Shown piece after piece: positions 43,980 through 53,364 of a stretch of 64,000 nt of DNA (its first letter is position 1; every line of letters starts with the position of its first letter). The stretch lies in NCBI RefSeq assembly GCF_001429065.1, contig NZ_LMIB01000016.1:71684-135683 (forward strand). Direction: 5' to 3'. The position numbers and the translations under genes are program-made. Below the pieces are notes generated by a model, which saw only the letters and a list, made by a program, of their open reading frames with translations, had not been told where the DNA came from and ran no database searches. The DNA is from Sphingomonas sp. Root710 (GTDB lineage: Bacteria; Pseudomonadota; Alphaproteobacteria; Sphingomonadales; Sphingomonadaceae).

Positions 43980-45464
43980 TCAGTCGCCGCTGATCGTCAC
44001 GGCTTTCTCGTAGAGGAAGCCCTCGACATGGTCGGCGCCGCCCTTCCAGCCATAACCGCTCAGCTTGCAGCCGCCGAAGCCGACTGCGGGATCGACGACC
44101 CCGTAGCAATTGACCCAGACCTGGCCCGCCTTGATGCCGTGCATCATCTTCGTCGCGGTTCCGACATTTCCGGTCCAGACCGCACCGCCCAGCCCATAGT
44201 CGATGCTATTGGCGAGACGCAGCGCCTCTTCCCCGTCGTCGAAGGGGATGACCGACACCACCGGCCCGAAAATCTCCTCCTGCGCGATCCGCATCGTGTT
44301 CGAGACATTGTCGAAGACCGTCGGCTCGACGAAATAGCCCTTGCCCAGCGCGCCGGACAGCCGGTTTCCGCCGGTGGCGATATCGGCGCCTTCGGACGAT
44401 CCGATCCCGACATATTCGAGCACGCGGGAAAGCTGCCGTTCGGAGATCAGGGGCCCGAGTTTGGTGTCGGCGTCGAGCGGGTCGCCGACCTTGAGGCCCT
44501 TGGCGAAAGCCGACATCCGTTCGACGAACTCTTCCTGAATCGAACGCTGTACCAGGATGCGCGTTCCCGCGTAGCAGATCTGGCCGCTATTGTTGAAAAC
44601 GCCCATCGATGCGCCCGGAACCGCCTTGGCGAGATCGGCATCGGCAAAGATGATGTCCGGCGACTTTCCGCCCAGTTCGAGGCTGAGGCGTTTGATATTC
44701 CCCGCCGACGCCTTGATCACCTCGCGCCCGGTGATGGTGGATCCGGTGAAGGCGATCCGGTCGACGTCGAGATGGGCCGCGAGCGCCGCGCCGGCCTCGG
44801 CTCCCCGGCCGGTGACGACGTTGACGACGCCGCGGGGCAATCCCGCTTCCATGAGCAGCTCGGCGACGCGAAGCACCGACAAGGAAGCCTCCTCGGCGGG
44901 TTTCAGCACGACGGTGCAGCCGGTCGCGAGCGCGCCGCCGATCGTCCACCACGCGCCGACCATCGGGCTGTTCCAGGGGATGATGCCGCCGATGACGCCG
45001 AGCGGCGCCTTGATGGTCATCATCGTATAGTTGCCGGGCAACGAGTTCGGAATGGTCTGGCCGCTCCAGTTCATCGTCTGGGCAGCGAAATATTCGATCA
45101 TCCGCAAGACGAAATTCTTCACGCCCGCCGAGCGCGAGACGGGTGCCCCCATGTCGTAGGTTTCGAGCAGGGTCAGCTCATCGCCATGCCGCTCGATGAT
45201 CTCGTACACGCGCATTATCAGCTTGTGCCGTTCGCTCGGCGTGAACCGGCTCCACGGGCCTTCGAAGGCGCGCCGTGCGGCGGCGACCGCGCGATCGATT
45301 TCCGCCGCCCCGCCCCTGTCGAGACTCGCGATCACCGCGCCGGTGGCCGGGTTGAGCGTTTCGATCGCGTCACCGGCGGCCGACGCCACCCATTCGCCAT
45401 CGATGAAGTGCTTCTTTCGCTTATCCGCGAGAAAGGGAAGAGACGCTTCCAAGCTCGTGCTCAC
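43980..45464 (-). CDS. NAD(P)-dependent aldehyde dehydrogenase
   Basis: 494 residues from a GTG at 45464, chosen because AGGAA lies about eight bases before it; a TTG two codons earlier is too close to that site. IIPWNSP, FTGSTITG, LELGGKSPD (Glu), NSGQICYAGTR (catalytic Cys) and PFDDGEEALRLANS are present. Resembles betaine/phenylacetaldehyde-type ALDHs. Last gene of the minus-strand unit begun by the quinone oxidoreductase, 64 bp after the DapA-like gene, and may oxidise the aldehyde released by that enzyme. Confidence 0.92.
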   Translation of the reverse strand: MSTSLEASLPFLADKRKKHFIDGEWVASAAGDAIETLNPATGAVIASLDRGGAAEIDRAVAAARRAFEGPWSRFTPSERHKLIMRVYEIIERHGDELTLLETYDMGAPVSRSAGVKNFVLRMIEYFAAQTMNWSGQTIPNSLPGNYTMMTIKAPLGVIGGIIPWNSPMVGAWWTIGGALATGCTVVLKPAEEASLSVLRVAELLMEAGLPRGVVNVVTGRGAEAGAALAAHLDVDRIAFTGSTITGREVIKASAGNIKRLSLELGGKSPDIIFADADLAKAVPGASMGVFNNSGQICYAGTRILVQRSIQEEFVERMSAFAKGLKVGDPLDADTKLGPLISERQLSRVLEYVGIGSSEGADIATGGNRLSGALGKGYFVEPTVFDNVSNTMRIAQEEIFGPVVSVIPFDDGEEALRLANSIDYGLGGAVWTGNVGTATKMMHGIKAGQVWVNCYGVVDPAVGFGGCKLSGYGWKGGADHVEGFLYEKAVTISGD

Positions 45465-45528
45465 GATCAAATTCCTGCTTCTTTTCGCTGGTGGCCGGGC
45501 GGCGCAGATATATGGCCGGGCCGGCGGG

Positions 45529-46554
45529 TCAGGCCGCTACGTTCTGGCCGCTCGCCGCCGTGGCAATGCCGCATGCGTCGAACCGCGCCTTGACATAGGC
45601 CTTGTCGTCATCGGTCAGTTCTTCCTGCGGATAGACGACATGGCCGCCCACCAGCCCCTGCAGCTCGAACCAATATTTGGACACTGAACTGAACTTGTAG
45701 CCGGTCAGATGATGCACGCAGTCGTGGAACGCTGCGCGCACGGGGGCGAGCGAGTCGTTCACCTGCCTCGCTTCTTCCAGCCGGCCCTCGTCGGCCAGCC
45801 GGACATAGTCGTTCATCGGTTGCCATGTCCGGGTCTGCAGCAGCATGGGCGCGCCCGACGAGATGAAGGCGCGCTGGCCAAACTGGGTATAGTTGCGGAA
45901 GAACACTTCTTCATTGGGATCGGACACCACGATCCGGTCGCTGCACAGGCGCACGGTTTCGCCATAATGGCCCTTGTCGTTGCTGCCATACATGCCGTCG
46001 ACGACATTTTTTAGCGCGACCACATTGGGGAGGCTGGCGATGCGCGACAGGGTCGCCGGGGTCATCGAATAACCCTGCATCGCCATCTGGTTGAGGACGA
46101 TGACCGGAATGTCGACGCGGTCGCAGATATATTCGAAGAAGCTGAACACCGTGTCTTCGGACGGCGCCGCGCCCAGCATGCCGGTGAACAGCCGGGGAGC
46201 GGACAGGCCGATGCAGTCGGCACCCATCTCGTCGGCGAACACCGCCAGTTCGAGCGCGTCCTGGATGACGTCGTCCATGACCGCGCAGATCGCGATATGG
46301 TTCGCGTTGCTCTCCGACTGGGTGATTTCATAGAGCTGCTTGCGCTGAGCGGTCGACAGGCCGAGCTGTTCGCTCTGGAAGCCCGCTACCCATTGCCCTT
46401 TGATACCCAGAACATCGCGCCAGTAGCGGAGATTGGACAGGAAGCCGGCTTCATCGACCTGCCCGGCCGCGGTATAGGGTACCGGCGCCGCACCGAAGAT
46501 GCCGCGCAGACGCTCGGCAGCCCAATCCTTTGCATCAAGCTTCGATCGCTTCAT
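45529..46554 (-). CDS. DapA-family class I aldolase/hydratase-aldolase-like protein
   Basis: 341 residues, dihydrodipicolinate-synthase-fold. Schiff-base lysine present (NVVALKNV, Lys182). The other usual DapA residues are not: the GTTGE loop is GFQSEQ and the catalytic Tyr of the L-Y-N motif is Leu (VIVLNQM, residue 154). So it is not lysine biosynthesis. Class I pyruvate aldolases or hydratase-aldolases such as trans-o-hydroxybenzylidenepyruvate hydratase-aldolase share the fold, but those too normally keep the Tyr. Followed by an aldehyde dehydrogenase, which would suit release of an aldehyde. Confidence 0.82.
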   Translation of the reverse strand: MKRSKLDAKDWAAERLRGIFGAAPVPYTAAGQVDEAGFLSNLRYWRDVLGIKGQWVAGFQSEQLGLSTAQRKQLYEITQSESNANHIAICAVMDDVIQDALELAVFADEMGADCIGLSAPRLFTGMLGAAPSEDTVFSFFEYICDRVDIPVIVLNQMAMQGYSMTPATLSRIASLPNVVALKNVVDGMYGSNDKGHYGETVRLCSDRIVVSDPNEEVFFRNYTQFGQRAFISSGAPMLLQTRTWQPMNDYVRLADEGRLEEARQVNDSLAPVRAAFHDCVHHLTGYKFSSVSKYWFELQGLVGGHVVYPQEELTDDDKAYVKARFDACGIATAASGQNVAA

Positions 46555-46633
46555 AAAGTCCTCCTTCGGCGCCGGACGGATAGCGGCGGGTCACAGGCCG
46601 CCTTCCCGTCGGGCGCTTGAATCGTCGTCCGTC

Positions 46634-47839
46634 TCAGAGCGGCATGAGCGGCGATACCGACCGCCGGAACCCCAGCAGGCTTTCCGCGATCCGCAGCCGG
46701 TTCGTCGTCGGGAATGAGACATGGAACTGGACCCAGGCATCGCGGGCATATTTTTCGATCGGCATTCCGGAGATCACGCCCGCGCCGCCGAACAGCTCCA
46801 TCGCGCGGACCATCACTTTCTGCACCGTCTCACCGACGTTCATCGCCGCCTGAAGTTCGATCAGACGCGGATCGACGCCGTTCTCGACGGCTTCGGGATG
46901 ATCCTTGGCCCATGCCGCCTTCCAGATCAGCAGGCGCGCCGCTTCGATCGCCGTCGACATGTCGGCGAGCGCCATGCCGGTGGCCTGGTGCTTCACGAGC
47001 AGTTTCCCGCCGGTCGACCGCTCCTGGACGAATTTGAGCGTTTCGTCATAGGCCGCGCGCGCCAGCCCCAGCGACATGGCCGCGATCGTGCCGACGGTGC
47101 CGACGTCGTGGCGGCCCGGTTCGCCCGGCGGCAGGATCCGTCCCTTCGGCACGCGGACATTGTCGAAGAATATTTCCGCATTGTCGCCGACGCGGCGGCC
47201 GATCTTCGACATGGGATGGCGCACCAACCCTTCGGAATCGCCTTCGACCAGGAACGCCTGCGGCCCGGCATCGGTGTGCGCGAGCACCATCAGCAGCTTG
47301 GCGGTATAGCCGATGGTCTGGTAGTTTTTCGCGCCGTTGATGATCCAAGACCCATCGGACTGCTCCACGGCCGTGGTACGGAACCTGGCGTTGGACGGCG
47401 TATCCAGCAGATAGTCGTAGGACAGGTCCGTGTCCGGCTCGTGCGCCGCGACCGTCGCGTGATAAAGGTCGTCCTCAAGGAATTTGGGCAGAAAATAGGC
47501 CTTCTGCTCAGGAGTCATCCGCAAGTCGATCCAGTCGCGCGCGCGTCTCGCCGTGAGCATGAAATAATAGGCGGTGCCGATGTCTCCGGCGCCAAGTTCT
47601 TCCGCGATCAGGCAGGACGTCAGATGGTCCGAGATGCCGGCGCCGCCATTTTCCTCGGACAGCACGAAGGTACGGAAGCCCAGCTGCGACCCCATCCGCA
47701 GGAGCTCGGTCGGAACGCGCTCTTCCCAGGTCGCTTTCTGATCGAGAAGGAGGGCGGCAGGTGCGATTTCGTTCTGAGCGAAATCGCGCGCGAGCTGCTG
47801 GAACGCCTTCTGTTCATCGGTAAGTCGAAAATCGAGCAT
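46634..47839 (-). CDS. Acyl-CoA dehydrogenase
   Basis: 401 residues with the complete ACAD pattern: N-terminal LTDEQKAFQQLARDFAQNEIAPAA, FAD region, C-terminal ELFGGAGVISGMPIEKYARDAWV. Makes a 2,3-double bond in an acyl-CoA and passes electrons to ETF. It is the third gene of the quinone oxidoreductase/SDR/ACAD/DapA-like/ALDH unit under the promoter at 49872. Its electron acceptor could be the ETF whose beta subunit starts at the left edge; the two units appear to share one operator. Specific acyl chain unknown. Confidence 0.92.
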   Translation of the reverse strand: MLDFRLTDEQKAFQQLARDFAQNEIAPAALLLDQKATWEERVPTELLRMGSQLGFRTFVLSEENGGAGISDHLTSCLIAEELGAGDIGTAYYFMLTARRARDWIDLRMTPEQKAYFLPKFLEDDLYHATVAAHEPDTDLSYDYLLDTPSNARFRTTAVEQSDGSWIINGAKNYQTIGYTAKLLMVLAHTDAGPQAFLVEGDSEGLVRHPMSKIGRRVGDNAEIFFDNVRVPKGRILPPGEPGRHDVGTVGTIAAMSLGLARAAYDETLKFVQERSTGGKLLVKHQATGMALADMSTAIEAARLLIWKAAWAKDHPEAVENGVDPRLIELQAAMNVGETVQKVMVRAMELFGGAGVISGMPIEKYARDAWVQFHVSFPTTNRLRIAESLLGFRRSVSPLMPL

Positions 47840-47903
47840 TAAAGGACTCCCACGGCTATCTTCTGGGGCGCGATCGCATCACGGTCTGCCAAAGGAGCGG
47901 CGC

Positions 47904-48686
47904 TCACAGTGCGGCGTAGCCGCCATCGACGTTGATCGACGCGCCCGTCACGAACGAGGACGAATCGGACAAGAGCCATGCGGCGGCCTCGGCCATCTCA
48001 GACGGCTTGGCGACGCGGCCGATCGGATGCTTCGCCGCCACGAAATCGCGGACCTCGTCATTGCCTTCGATTAGCTTCAGGAACATCGGCGTCTCGGTGG
48101 CGCCGGGGACCAGCACATTCACCCGGATGTTCTTGCCGCTCACTTCAGCAGCGGCCGCCCGGGTGATTCCGACGACGCCGTGTTTCGAGGCAACATATTC
48201 GACCATGTCGGGGAAACCGGTGACCCCCGAGACCGAAGAGGTGTTGACGATCGAACCGCCGCCATGCGCCAGCATGTGGGCCAGCTCATGCTTCACACAC
48301 AGGAAGACGCCGGTCATATTGACGGCGACGCCCTTTTGCCATTTCTCGAGCGGATATTCATGAAGCGGCCCGATGCCGGTTTCGAGGCCGGCGTTGTTGA
48401 ACGCGCCATGCAGGCCACCGAAGGTGGACACGGTAAAATCGACCATCGCCTTGACGTCGCTCTCGCTCGTCACGTCGACACGGAAGAACGCGGCCGTGCC
48501 CCCATTGCGCGATATTTCCGCGACCAGGTCGCCGCCCGATCGTTCGTCGAGGTCGGCTATGACCACTTTTGCACCGCGCTGCGCGCATAAGACGGCCGTC
48601 GCCTTGCCCATGCCGCCGGTGCCGCCGGTGATCAGGATCACCCGATCCGCCAGCACGACCTTTTCGAAGCCCGTTCTGTCCATCAT
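47904..48686 (-). CDS. SDR family oxidoreductase (paralogue group A)
   Basis: 260 residues. ITGGTGGMG (Met for the usual Ile), FNNAG, NTSSVSG with YVASK, end VDGGYAAL. Group A paralogue of the SDRs at 30278 and 39905. Second gene of the minus-strand unit, between the quinone oxidoreductase and acyl-CoA dehydrogenase genes. Probable role: oxidation of a hydroxy intermediate. Confidence 0.92.
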   Translation of the reverse strand: MMDRTGFEKVVLADRVILITGGTGGMGKATAVLCAQRGAKVVIADLDERSGGDLVAEISRNGGTAAFFRVDVTSESDVKAMVDFTVSTFGGLHGAFNNAGLETGIGPLHEYPLEKWQKGVAVNMTGVFLCVKHELAHMLAHGGGSIVNTSSVSGVTGFPDMVEYVASKHGVVGITRAAAAEVSGKNIRVNVLVPGATETPMFLKLIEGNDEVRDFVAAKHPIGRVAKPSEMAEAAAWLLSDSSSFVTGASINVDGGYAAL

Positions 48687-48762
48687 CCCGCTCCCTATTC
48701 TTCATATGCCGGGCGGTTTGACCGCCTGCCGGTCTGCGCCGGTTCGGCCATCGCCCGCTTTG

Positions 48763-48797
48763 GCCGCCGCCCCTCAAGGGGCGCGGCAGCCTTTTTT
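48763..48797 (+). terminator. Intrinsic terminator pointing right, within a minus-strand operon
   Basis: GCCGC, bulge C, GCCCCT, CA loop, AGGGGC, GCGGC (48763-48787), then AGCC and six T (48792-48797). On the plus strand this is a textbook intrinsic terminator, but no plus-strand gene ends here; the flanking genes are on the minus strand, where no T-run follows. Confidence 0.7.
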
Positions 48798-48804
48798 GTT
48801 CGTG

Positions 48805-49824
48805 TCAGTCCACGGTCAGCACGATCTTACCCTGGATATGCCCTTCGGCGGCGCGCGCGTGCGCCTTCGCGGCATCGGCAAGCGGATAGGTGCTGTCGAT
48901 GACGACCTGGATCTTGCCTTCGCTCAACAGCGGAGCCAGCTCCGCCAGTTGCGCGCCGCTCGACCGAACTTGCGCCGCCGATACCGCAATCCCGCGCTTC
49001 TCCGCCTGTTCGGCGTCAGCGAAGCCCATTGGATAGACGGGGAATAATGCACCGCCGTCCTTGATGATCTTGAGGAAGCGGCCGGTGGCGGCCCCCCCCA
49101 CGCAATCGACGACCAGGTCGACATCGCGGACGACGCTTTCCGGCGGCGTTTTGGTATAGTCGAAGAACTCGTCCACACCCAGTTCACGCAGCAGGGCTTC
49201 ATGCTTGCCGGATGCTGCCGCAAGGACGCGCGCACCCTTTAGCTTGGCGACTTGCACCACGAAATGCCCGACGCCGCCGGCGGCACCGTTGACGAGCACC
49301 GTCTTGCCCTGAAGCGGAACGGGTTCATGCGCGTGCGGCTGCAGCGGATTGGGTTCATTGTGGCCTAGCTCGACCAGGAACTGCCATGCCGTGAGCAGTG
49401 ACATCGGCGCGCCTGCCGCGTGCACATGATCGATACCAGCCGGCTTTCGCGCAAGATGCGTGACCGGAACATTCACATACTGGGCAGAAGCGCGGCTCTC
49501 GCCGAAGACGCCCTCAGGAAAACGCACCATCGAATAGACTTCATCGCCGACCGAAAAATCCGTGACGTCGGGGGCAACCGCCTCGATGACGCCCGACAGG
49601 TCCGTACCGAGGATCAGAGGGAAATTGCCCTGAGGCTGCCATTCGGGCGGAAGCGATTTAAAGCCATCGCGCAGATACCAATCCGGCGGATTGATACCGA
49701 CCGCGTGAACCCGCACCAGCACCTCGCCCGCCCCCAGTTCGGGAACCGGCACTTCGCCGTAGACCAGCACCTCTGGACCGCCGAATTCGTTTTGCAATGC
49801 GGCTTTCATCGTTTTGGCAGGCAT
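48805..49824 (-). CDS. NADPH:quinone oxidoreductase-type, zinc-independent MDR protein
   Basis: 339 residues of the medium-chain reductase superfamily. Pattern EVPVPELGAGEVLVRVHAVGINPPDW, VLVNGAAGGVGHFVVQVAKLKGARV (NADPH site) and the late VIDSTYPLADAAKAHARAAEGHIQGKIVL. No catalytic zinc cysteines or His. Reduces quinones or alpha,beta-unsaturated carbonyls. First gene after the palindromic promoter at 49872-49900, with a short leader of about 40 bp. It shares that control element with the Baeyer-Villiger operon, so the two are probably induced together. Confidence 0.9.
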   Translation of the reverse strand: MPAKTMKAALQNEFGGPEVLVYGEVPVPELGAGEVLVRVHAVGINPPDWYLRDGFKSLPPEWQPQGNFPLILGTDLSGVIEAVAPDVTDFSVGDEVYSMVRFPEGVFGESRASAQYVNVPVTHLARKPAGIDHVHAAGAPMSLLTAWQFLVELGHNEPNPLQPHAHEPVPLQGKTVLVNGAAGGVGHFVVQVAKLKGARVLAAASGKHEALLRELGVDEFFDYTKTPPESVVRDVDLVVDCVGGAATGRFLKIIKDGGALFPVYPMGFADAEQAEKRGIAVSAAQVRSSGAQLAELAPLLSEGKIQVVIDSTYPLADAAKAHARAAEGHIQGKIVLTVD

Positions 49825-50365
49825 GTCGCTTTCCTAATTGGCAAAATTGGGTCCGTTTCGCGGAAGCTCAAGATATACGGAGCAGTGCTCCGTTTGTCAA
49901 TCAACGCCACCTCGCCTGTCGTGACATCGGGAACCAGGCATGCTCTTGAACTTTATCAGCGACCACGGCCGTAGCTTCCGGCGGCCATCTCTCATGATCG
50001 CATCAGGCTCCGGACACCCTCGATATGTATTGGCGGCTCCCCGCCACGGTCAATCGCTTAGCCAAGATGGGTGCTATGCTATAGGGAGATTGGTCGGTGC
50101 TCCGCATGTGCGCCGGAGATCGATCCCGCCGAGATTGGGTCGACCGTCGGCCGTCTTCAAAACTTTGACCGCGCAGAAGGCGGCGATCCAATTCAGTGCC
50201 GGCAAAGGCACCTCGGGCGACCCGCTATGCCCCCTTATGTCATGGCCGAGGAGGCGCTGCGCATTTCCCCTGCGCGATTAAGTTGCTATCGGCGATGAAT
50301 GACCAGGAACACCTTGCGGAGTGCCTCTCCGGCTTATCACTGGCCGCGTCGGCAGCTCATGCCCC
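49825..50365. other. Gene-free stretch between the operator promoter and the XRE regulator
   Basis: 541 bp. Holds the operator promoter at 49872-49900 at its left end. The rest contains only short frames of poor quality on both strands. A possible promoter for the XRE gene may lie around 50070-50100 (TATGCT box), but I see no good -35. Nothing else recognised. Confidence 0.4.
49872..49900 (-). promoter_or_regulatory. Sigma70-type promoter with a palindromic operator in the spacer
   Basis: On the minus strand: TTGACA (49900-49895), 17-bp spacer, TATATC (49877-49872). The 8-1-8 palindrome ACGGAGCA-N-TGCTCCGT lies at 49877-49893. Same architecture and same -35/spacer sequence as at 8258-8286, with only the central base changed in the palindrome. 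Drives the quinone oxidoreductase unit. Confidence 0.82.
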
Positions 50366-50929
50366 ATGTCTGACCCGGGCGCGCCGCAGATCGGCCCTCA
50401 AATCCAGGCGCTGCGCAAGGGACGGTCCCTCACTTTGGATGATCTCGCCAAAGCCTCCGGCGTCTCCCGGTCGATGCTCTCGCAGATCGAACGCGGGCAG
50501 GCCAACCCCTCGCTCGCTACCGTATGGGCGCTTTGTACCGCGCTCAAGATCGACATCGGCGAGCTGATCGTCGGCACGGTGACCGAGCGCAAGCCGCATA
50601 TCGAAGTCGCCTCGGCATCTTTCACGCCGGAAATAAAGACCGAGGACGGGTCCTGCACGTTACGCATTCTCAGCCCGGCAAATCATGCCGAGGAATATGA
50701 ATGGTATGAACTGATATTCCAGCCGGGGGGTTCGCTGGTCTCCTCACCTCATGCCAAGGGAACCCGTGAACATCTGACCGTATTGGAGGGCGAGCTGCAG
50801 GTCCGGCTCGGTGGAGAGGCCGTCGATGTCGCCCCAGGGGCGACGGCGCGCTATCCGGCGGACGTGTTTCATAGCATTCACGCCCGGGGAGAAAACGGCG
50901 CCCGCGCGCTGCTCGTGATGACGACATAA
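50366..50929 (+). CDS. XRE-type regulator with C-terminal cupin domain
   Basis: 187 residues. HTH domain IQALRKGRSLTLDDLAKASGVSRSMLSQIERGQANPS (about 12-48), then a cupin sensor domain (EYEWYELIFQPGGSLVS, TREHLTVLEGELQVRLGGE, GATARYPADVFHSIHA). This architecture regulates amino-acid and polyamine use (PuuR, SutR-like). It is upstream of kbl-tdh-glyA on the same strand, 69 bp away, so threonine/glycine sensing is likely. Start at MSDPGAP without an evident ribosome site; ATG 50321 is an alternative. Confidence 0.88.
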   Translation: MSDPGAPQIGPQIQALRKGRSLTLDDLAKASGVSRSMLSQIERGQANPSLATVWALCTALKIDIGELIVGTVTERKPHIEVASASFTPEIKTEDGSCTLRILSPANHAEEYEWYELIFQPGGSLVSSPHAKGTREHLTVLEGELQVRLGGEAVDVAPGATARYPADVFHSIHARGENGARALLVMTT

Positions 50930-50998
50930 TTTCCCCTATCCGGGATACTAGACTAACATTCCATTATATCGTATCTCCCCCTTTCGAGGAGGCGAAGG

Positions 50999-52195
50999 AT
51001 GGATTCGCATTTTTACGATCGGCTATCCGCCGAGCTGAAAGATATGGAAAGCGCAGGCCTTCTGAAGCCGGAGCGAATTATCTCTTCGGCTCAAGGGGGA
51101 GTCGTCGACATTGGCGGCCGCAAGGTCCTGAATCTTTGCGCCAACAATTATCTCGGGCTGGCAAGCGATCCGCGCGTCATCGACGGCGCGCTCAGCGCGA
51201 CGCGGGAATGGGGCGCGGGCCTGGCGTCCGTCCGCTTCATTTGCGGAACCCAGGATATCCACAAGCATCTCGAAGCCAGCATCGCCGAATATCTGGGCTA
51301 TCACGACGCTATCCTTTTCGCTGCGGCCTTCGACGCCAATGGCGGGGTGTTCGAGCCGCTGCTGTCGGAACAGGACGCGATCGTTTCCGACTCGCTGAAC
51401 CACGCATCGATCATAGATGGCGTTCGCCTGTCCAAGGCGAAACGATATCGCTTCGCCACCAACGATATGAACGACCTCGAGCGCGTGCTGCAACAGGCGC
51501 GTGCCGAGGGTGTTCGCTCCATCCTGATCGTCACCGACGGCGTCTTCTCGATGGACGGCACCATCGCCCAGCTGGATAGGATCGTCGAGCTTGCAGAGCG
51601 CTACGGCGCGCTGACGATGGTCGATGATTGTCACGCGACCGGATTTGTCGGTCCTGATGGCCGCGGCACGCCGGCCCTTAAAGGCGTTGCCGGGCGTATC
51701 GACATCATATCGGGAACCTTCGGCAAGGCGCTGGGCGGCGCCATGGGCGGCTTCATCGTTGCGGCGCAGCCGATTGTCGACCTATTGCGTCAGCGGGCGA
51801 GGCCATATCTATTTTCCAACGCGCTCACCCCTGCAGTGTGCGGCGCAAGCCTGGCCGCGATCCGGATCGCATGTTCGCCCGACGGGGACGAACGCCGCGC
51901 CCGCATCCAGAACAATGCAGCCGCCTTCCGATCCCGCATGCGCGCCGTCGGCTTCGACCTGATTCCCGGCGAGCATGCAATCATCCCCGTGATGCTCGGC
52001 GAGGCGCAGCTGGCGCAGCAGATGGCGGCTGAACTGTTGGAAGCCGGCGTTCTGGCGACCGGTTTCTATTTCCCGGTGGTGCCGAACGGAAAGGCGCGCA
52101 TCCGCACCCAGATGTCCGCGGCGCTGACCACCGCACAGGTCCATCAGGCAGCCGACATCTTCGAACATGTCGGGCGCAAGCTGAGGATCATCTGA
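50999..52195 (+). CDS. kbl: 2-amino-3-ketobutyrate CoA ligase (glycine C-acetyltransferase)
   Basis: 398 residues, the Kbl length. [48 protein letters not shown] and the PLP lysine motif [10 protein letters not shown] (about 240) match Kbl, and the close downstream tdh confirms it. PLP-dependent; joins glycine and acetyl-CoA or, in catabolism, splits 2-amino-3-ketobutyrate with CoA into glycine plus acetyl-CoA. AGGAGGCGAAGG precedes the ATG. Stop overlaps the tdh start (TGATG), so the two products are made together. Confidence 0.95.
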   Translation: MDSHFYDRLSAELKDMESAGLLKPERIISSAQGGVVDIGGRKVLNLCANNYLGLASDPRVIDGALSATREWGAGLASVRFICGTQDIHKHLEASIAEYLGYHDAILFAAAFDANGGVFEPLLSEQDAIVSDSLNHASIIDGVRLSKAKRYRFATNDMNDLERVLQQARAEGVRSILIVTDGVFSMDGTIAQLDRIVELAERYGALTMVDDCHATGFVGPDGRGTPALKGVAGRIDIISGTFGKALGGAMGGFIVAAQPIVDLLRQRARPYLFSNALTPAVCGASLAAIRIACSPDGDERRARIQNNAAAFRSRMRAVGFDLIPGEHAIIPVMLGEAQLAQQMAAELLEAGVLATGFYFPVVPNGKARIRTQMSAALTTAQVHQAADIFEHVGRKLRII

Positions 52196-53271
52196 TGCAG
52201 ACGCTGATCTTGGAGAAGTCCGCCAACATTGGTGCGACCGGCACAATGAAAGGCCTGGCCAAACTGGAGCCGCGGGAAGGCATCTGGTCAACGACGGCCG
52301 CCATTCCAACCTGCGGTCCCGACGACGTTCTCATTCGCATACGGCGAACCGCGATATGCGGCACGGACGTGCACATATATAATTGGGACGACTGGGCGCG
52401 GAAGACGATCCCCGTCCCGATGATCGTCGGCCACGAATTTTCGGGCGAAATCGTCGAGATCGGCGGAGCGGTCTCCAGAGACCTGCGGCTCGGGCAACGC
52501 GTATCCGGCGAAGGGCATGTCATCGACATCAATAGCGCCGCCGCGCGTGCCGGACGCTTTCATCTCGACCCGAACACGGTCGGGGTGGGCGTCAACCGCC
52601 AGGGCGCCTTCGCGGAATTCCTCGCGATCCCCGCGTTCAATGTCGTGCCGCTGCCAGACGATGTGAGCGATGACATCGGCGCGCTGCTGGATCCTTTCGG
52701 CAACGCGGTCCACACCGCCCAGCAATTTGATCTGATGGGTGAGGATGTCCTCGTCACGGGTGCGGGCCCGATCGGGATCATGGCTGCCGCCGTTGCACGA
52801 CGCGCCGGCGCGCGGTCGGTAGTCCTGACCGACATCAACCGCTTCAGGCTCGATCTCGCCGCGAAGATCGCGGACGTGCGGACCGTCGATGTTTCCCGCG
52901 AAGATCTGCGCGACGTCATGGCGCAGGAGGGTATCGAGCAGGGCTTCAGCGTTGCTCTCGAAATGTCGGGCTCGGCCCCGGCGATACGCCAGGCCGTCGA
53001 CGCGCTCGTCATGGGTGGAAATCTCGCCATGCTCGGCATTCCGGCGGGCGCGATGGAGGTCGCCTGGGCGGACATCATCCTCAAGGCGCTGACCATCCGC
53101 GGCGTGTACGGCCGGGAAATGTTCGGCACATGGCGCAAAATGCTCGGGCTGATCCGCAACGGTCTGGATATGACACAGCTGATCACCCATCGGTTCGACG
53201 CGTCCGACTTCCAGGCAGGGTTTGACGCGATGCGATCAGGCCAATCCGGGAAAGTCATCCTGAACTGGTAG
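52195..53271 (+). CDS. tdh: L-threonine 3-dehydrogenase lacking the structural zinc cysteines
   Basis: 358 residues. Catalytic zinc residues kept: Cys55 (AICGTD), His80-Glu81 (VGHEFSG); NAD site [27 protein letters not shown] is conserved. Converts threonine to 2-amino-3-ketobutyrate with NAD. Oddity: in the usual enzyme the segment after GEGH holds four Cys for a structural zinc; here that segment (about 109-125, [13 protein letters not shown]) has none. Overlaps kbl by one base. Alternative: a related polyol dehydrogenase adapted to threonine, but the rest aligns well with Tdh. Confidence 0.93.
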   Translation: MQTLILEKSANIGATGTMKGLAKLEPREGIWSTTAAIPTCGPDDVLIRIRRTAICGTDVHIYNWDDWARKTIPVPMIVGHEFSGEIVEIGGAVSRDLRLGQRVSGEGHVIDINSAAARAGRFHLDPNTVGVGVNRQGAFAEFLAIPAFNVVPLPDDVSDDIGALLDPFGNAVHTAQQFDLMGEDVLVTGAGPIGIMAAAVARRAGARSVVLTDINRFRLDLAAKIADVRTVDVSREDLRDVMAQEGIEQGFSVALEMSGSAPAIRQAVDALVMGGNLAMLGIPAGAMEVAWADIILKALTIRGVYGREMFGTWRKMLGLIRNGLDMTQLITHRFDASDFQAGFDAMRSGQSGKVILNW

Positions 53272-53364
53272 TCGGCCCGCGGCAGCACTGCACCGAGCCT
53301 CCGAAACCGGCGATCGAAACCGCACGGCGACCCGTACCATAGCCCAATGCTCAACGGAGCAGCC

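Noticed and set aside
44028-45593. 521-codon plus-strand frame opposite the second aldehyde dehydrogenase
   Set aside because: Shadow frame without motifs; overlaps a complete ALDH.
45529-46554. dapA (lysine biosynthesis)
   Set aside because: The catalytic Tyr and the GTTGE loop are missing.
50003-50191. 62-codon minus-strand frame in the 541-bp gap
   Set aside because: Arg/Ser-rich, no ribosome site, no domain; likely chance.
53272-53364. Glycine riboswitch before glyA
   Set aside because: Only about 90 bp between tdh and glyA and no recognisable aptamer pairing.
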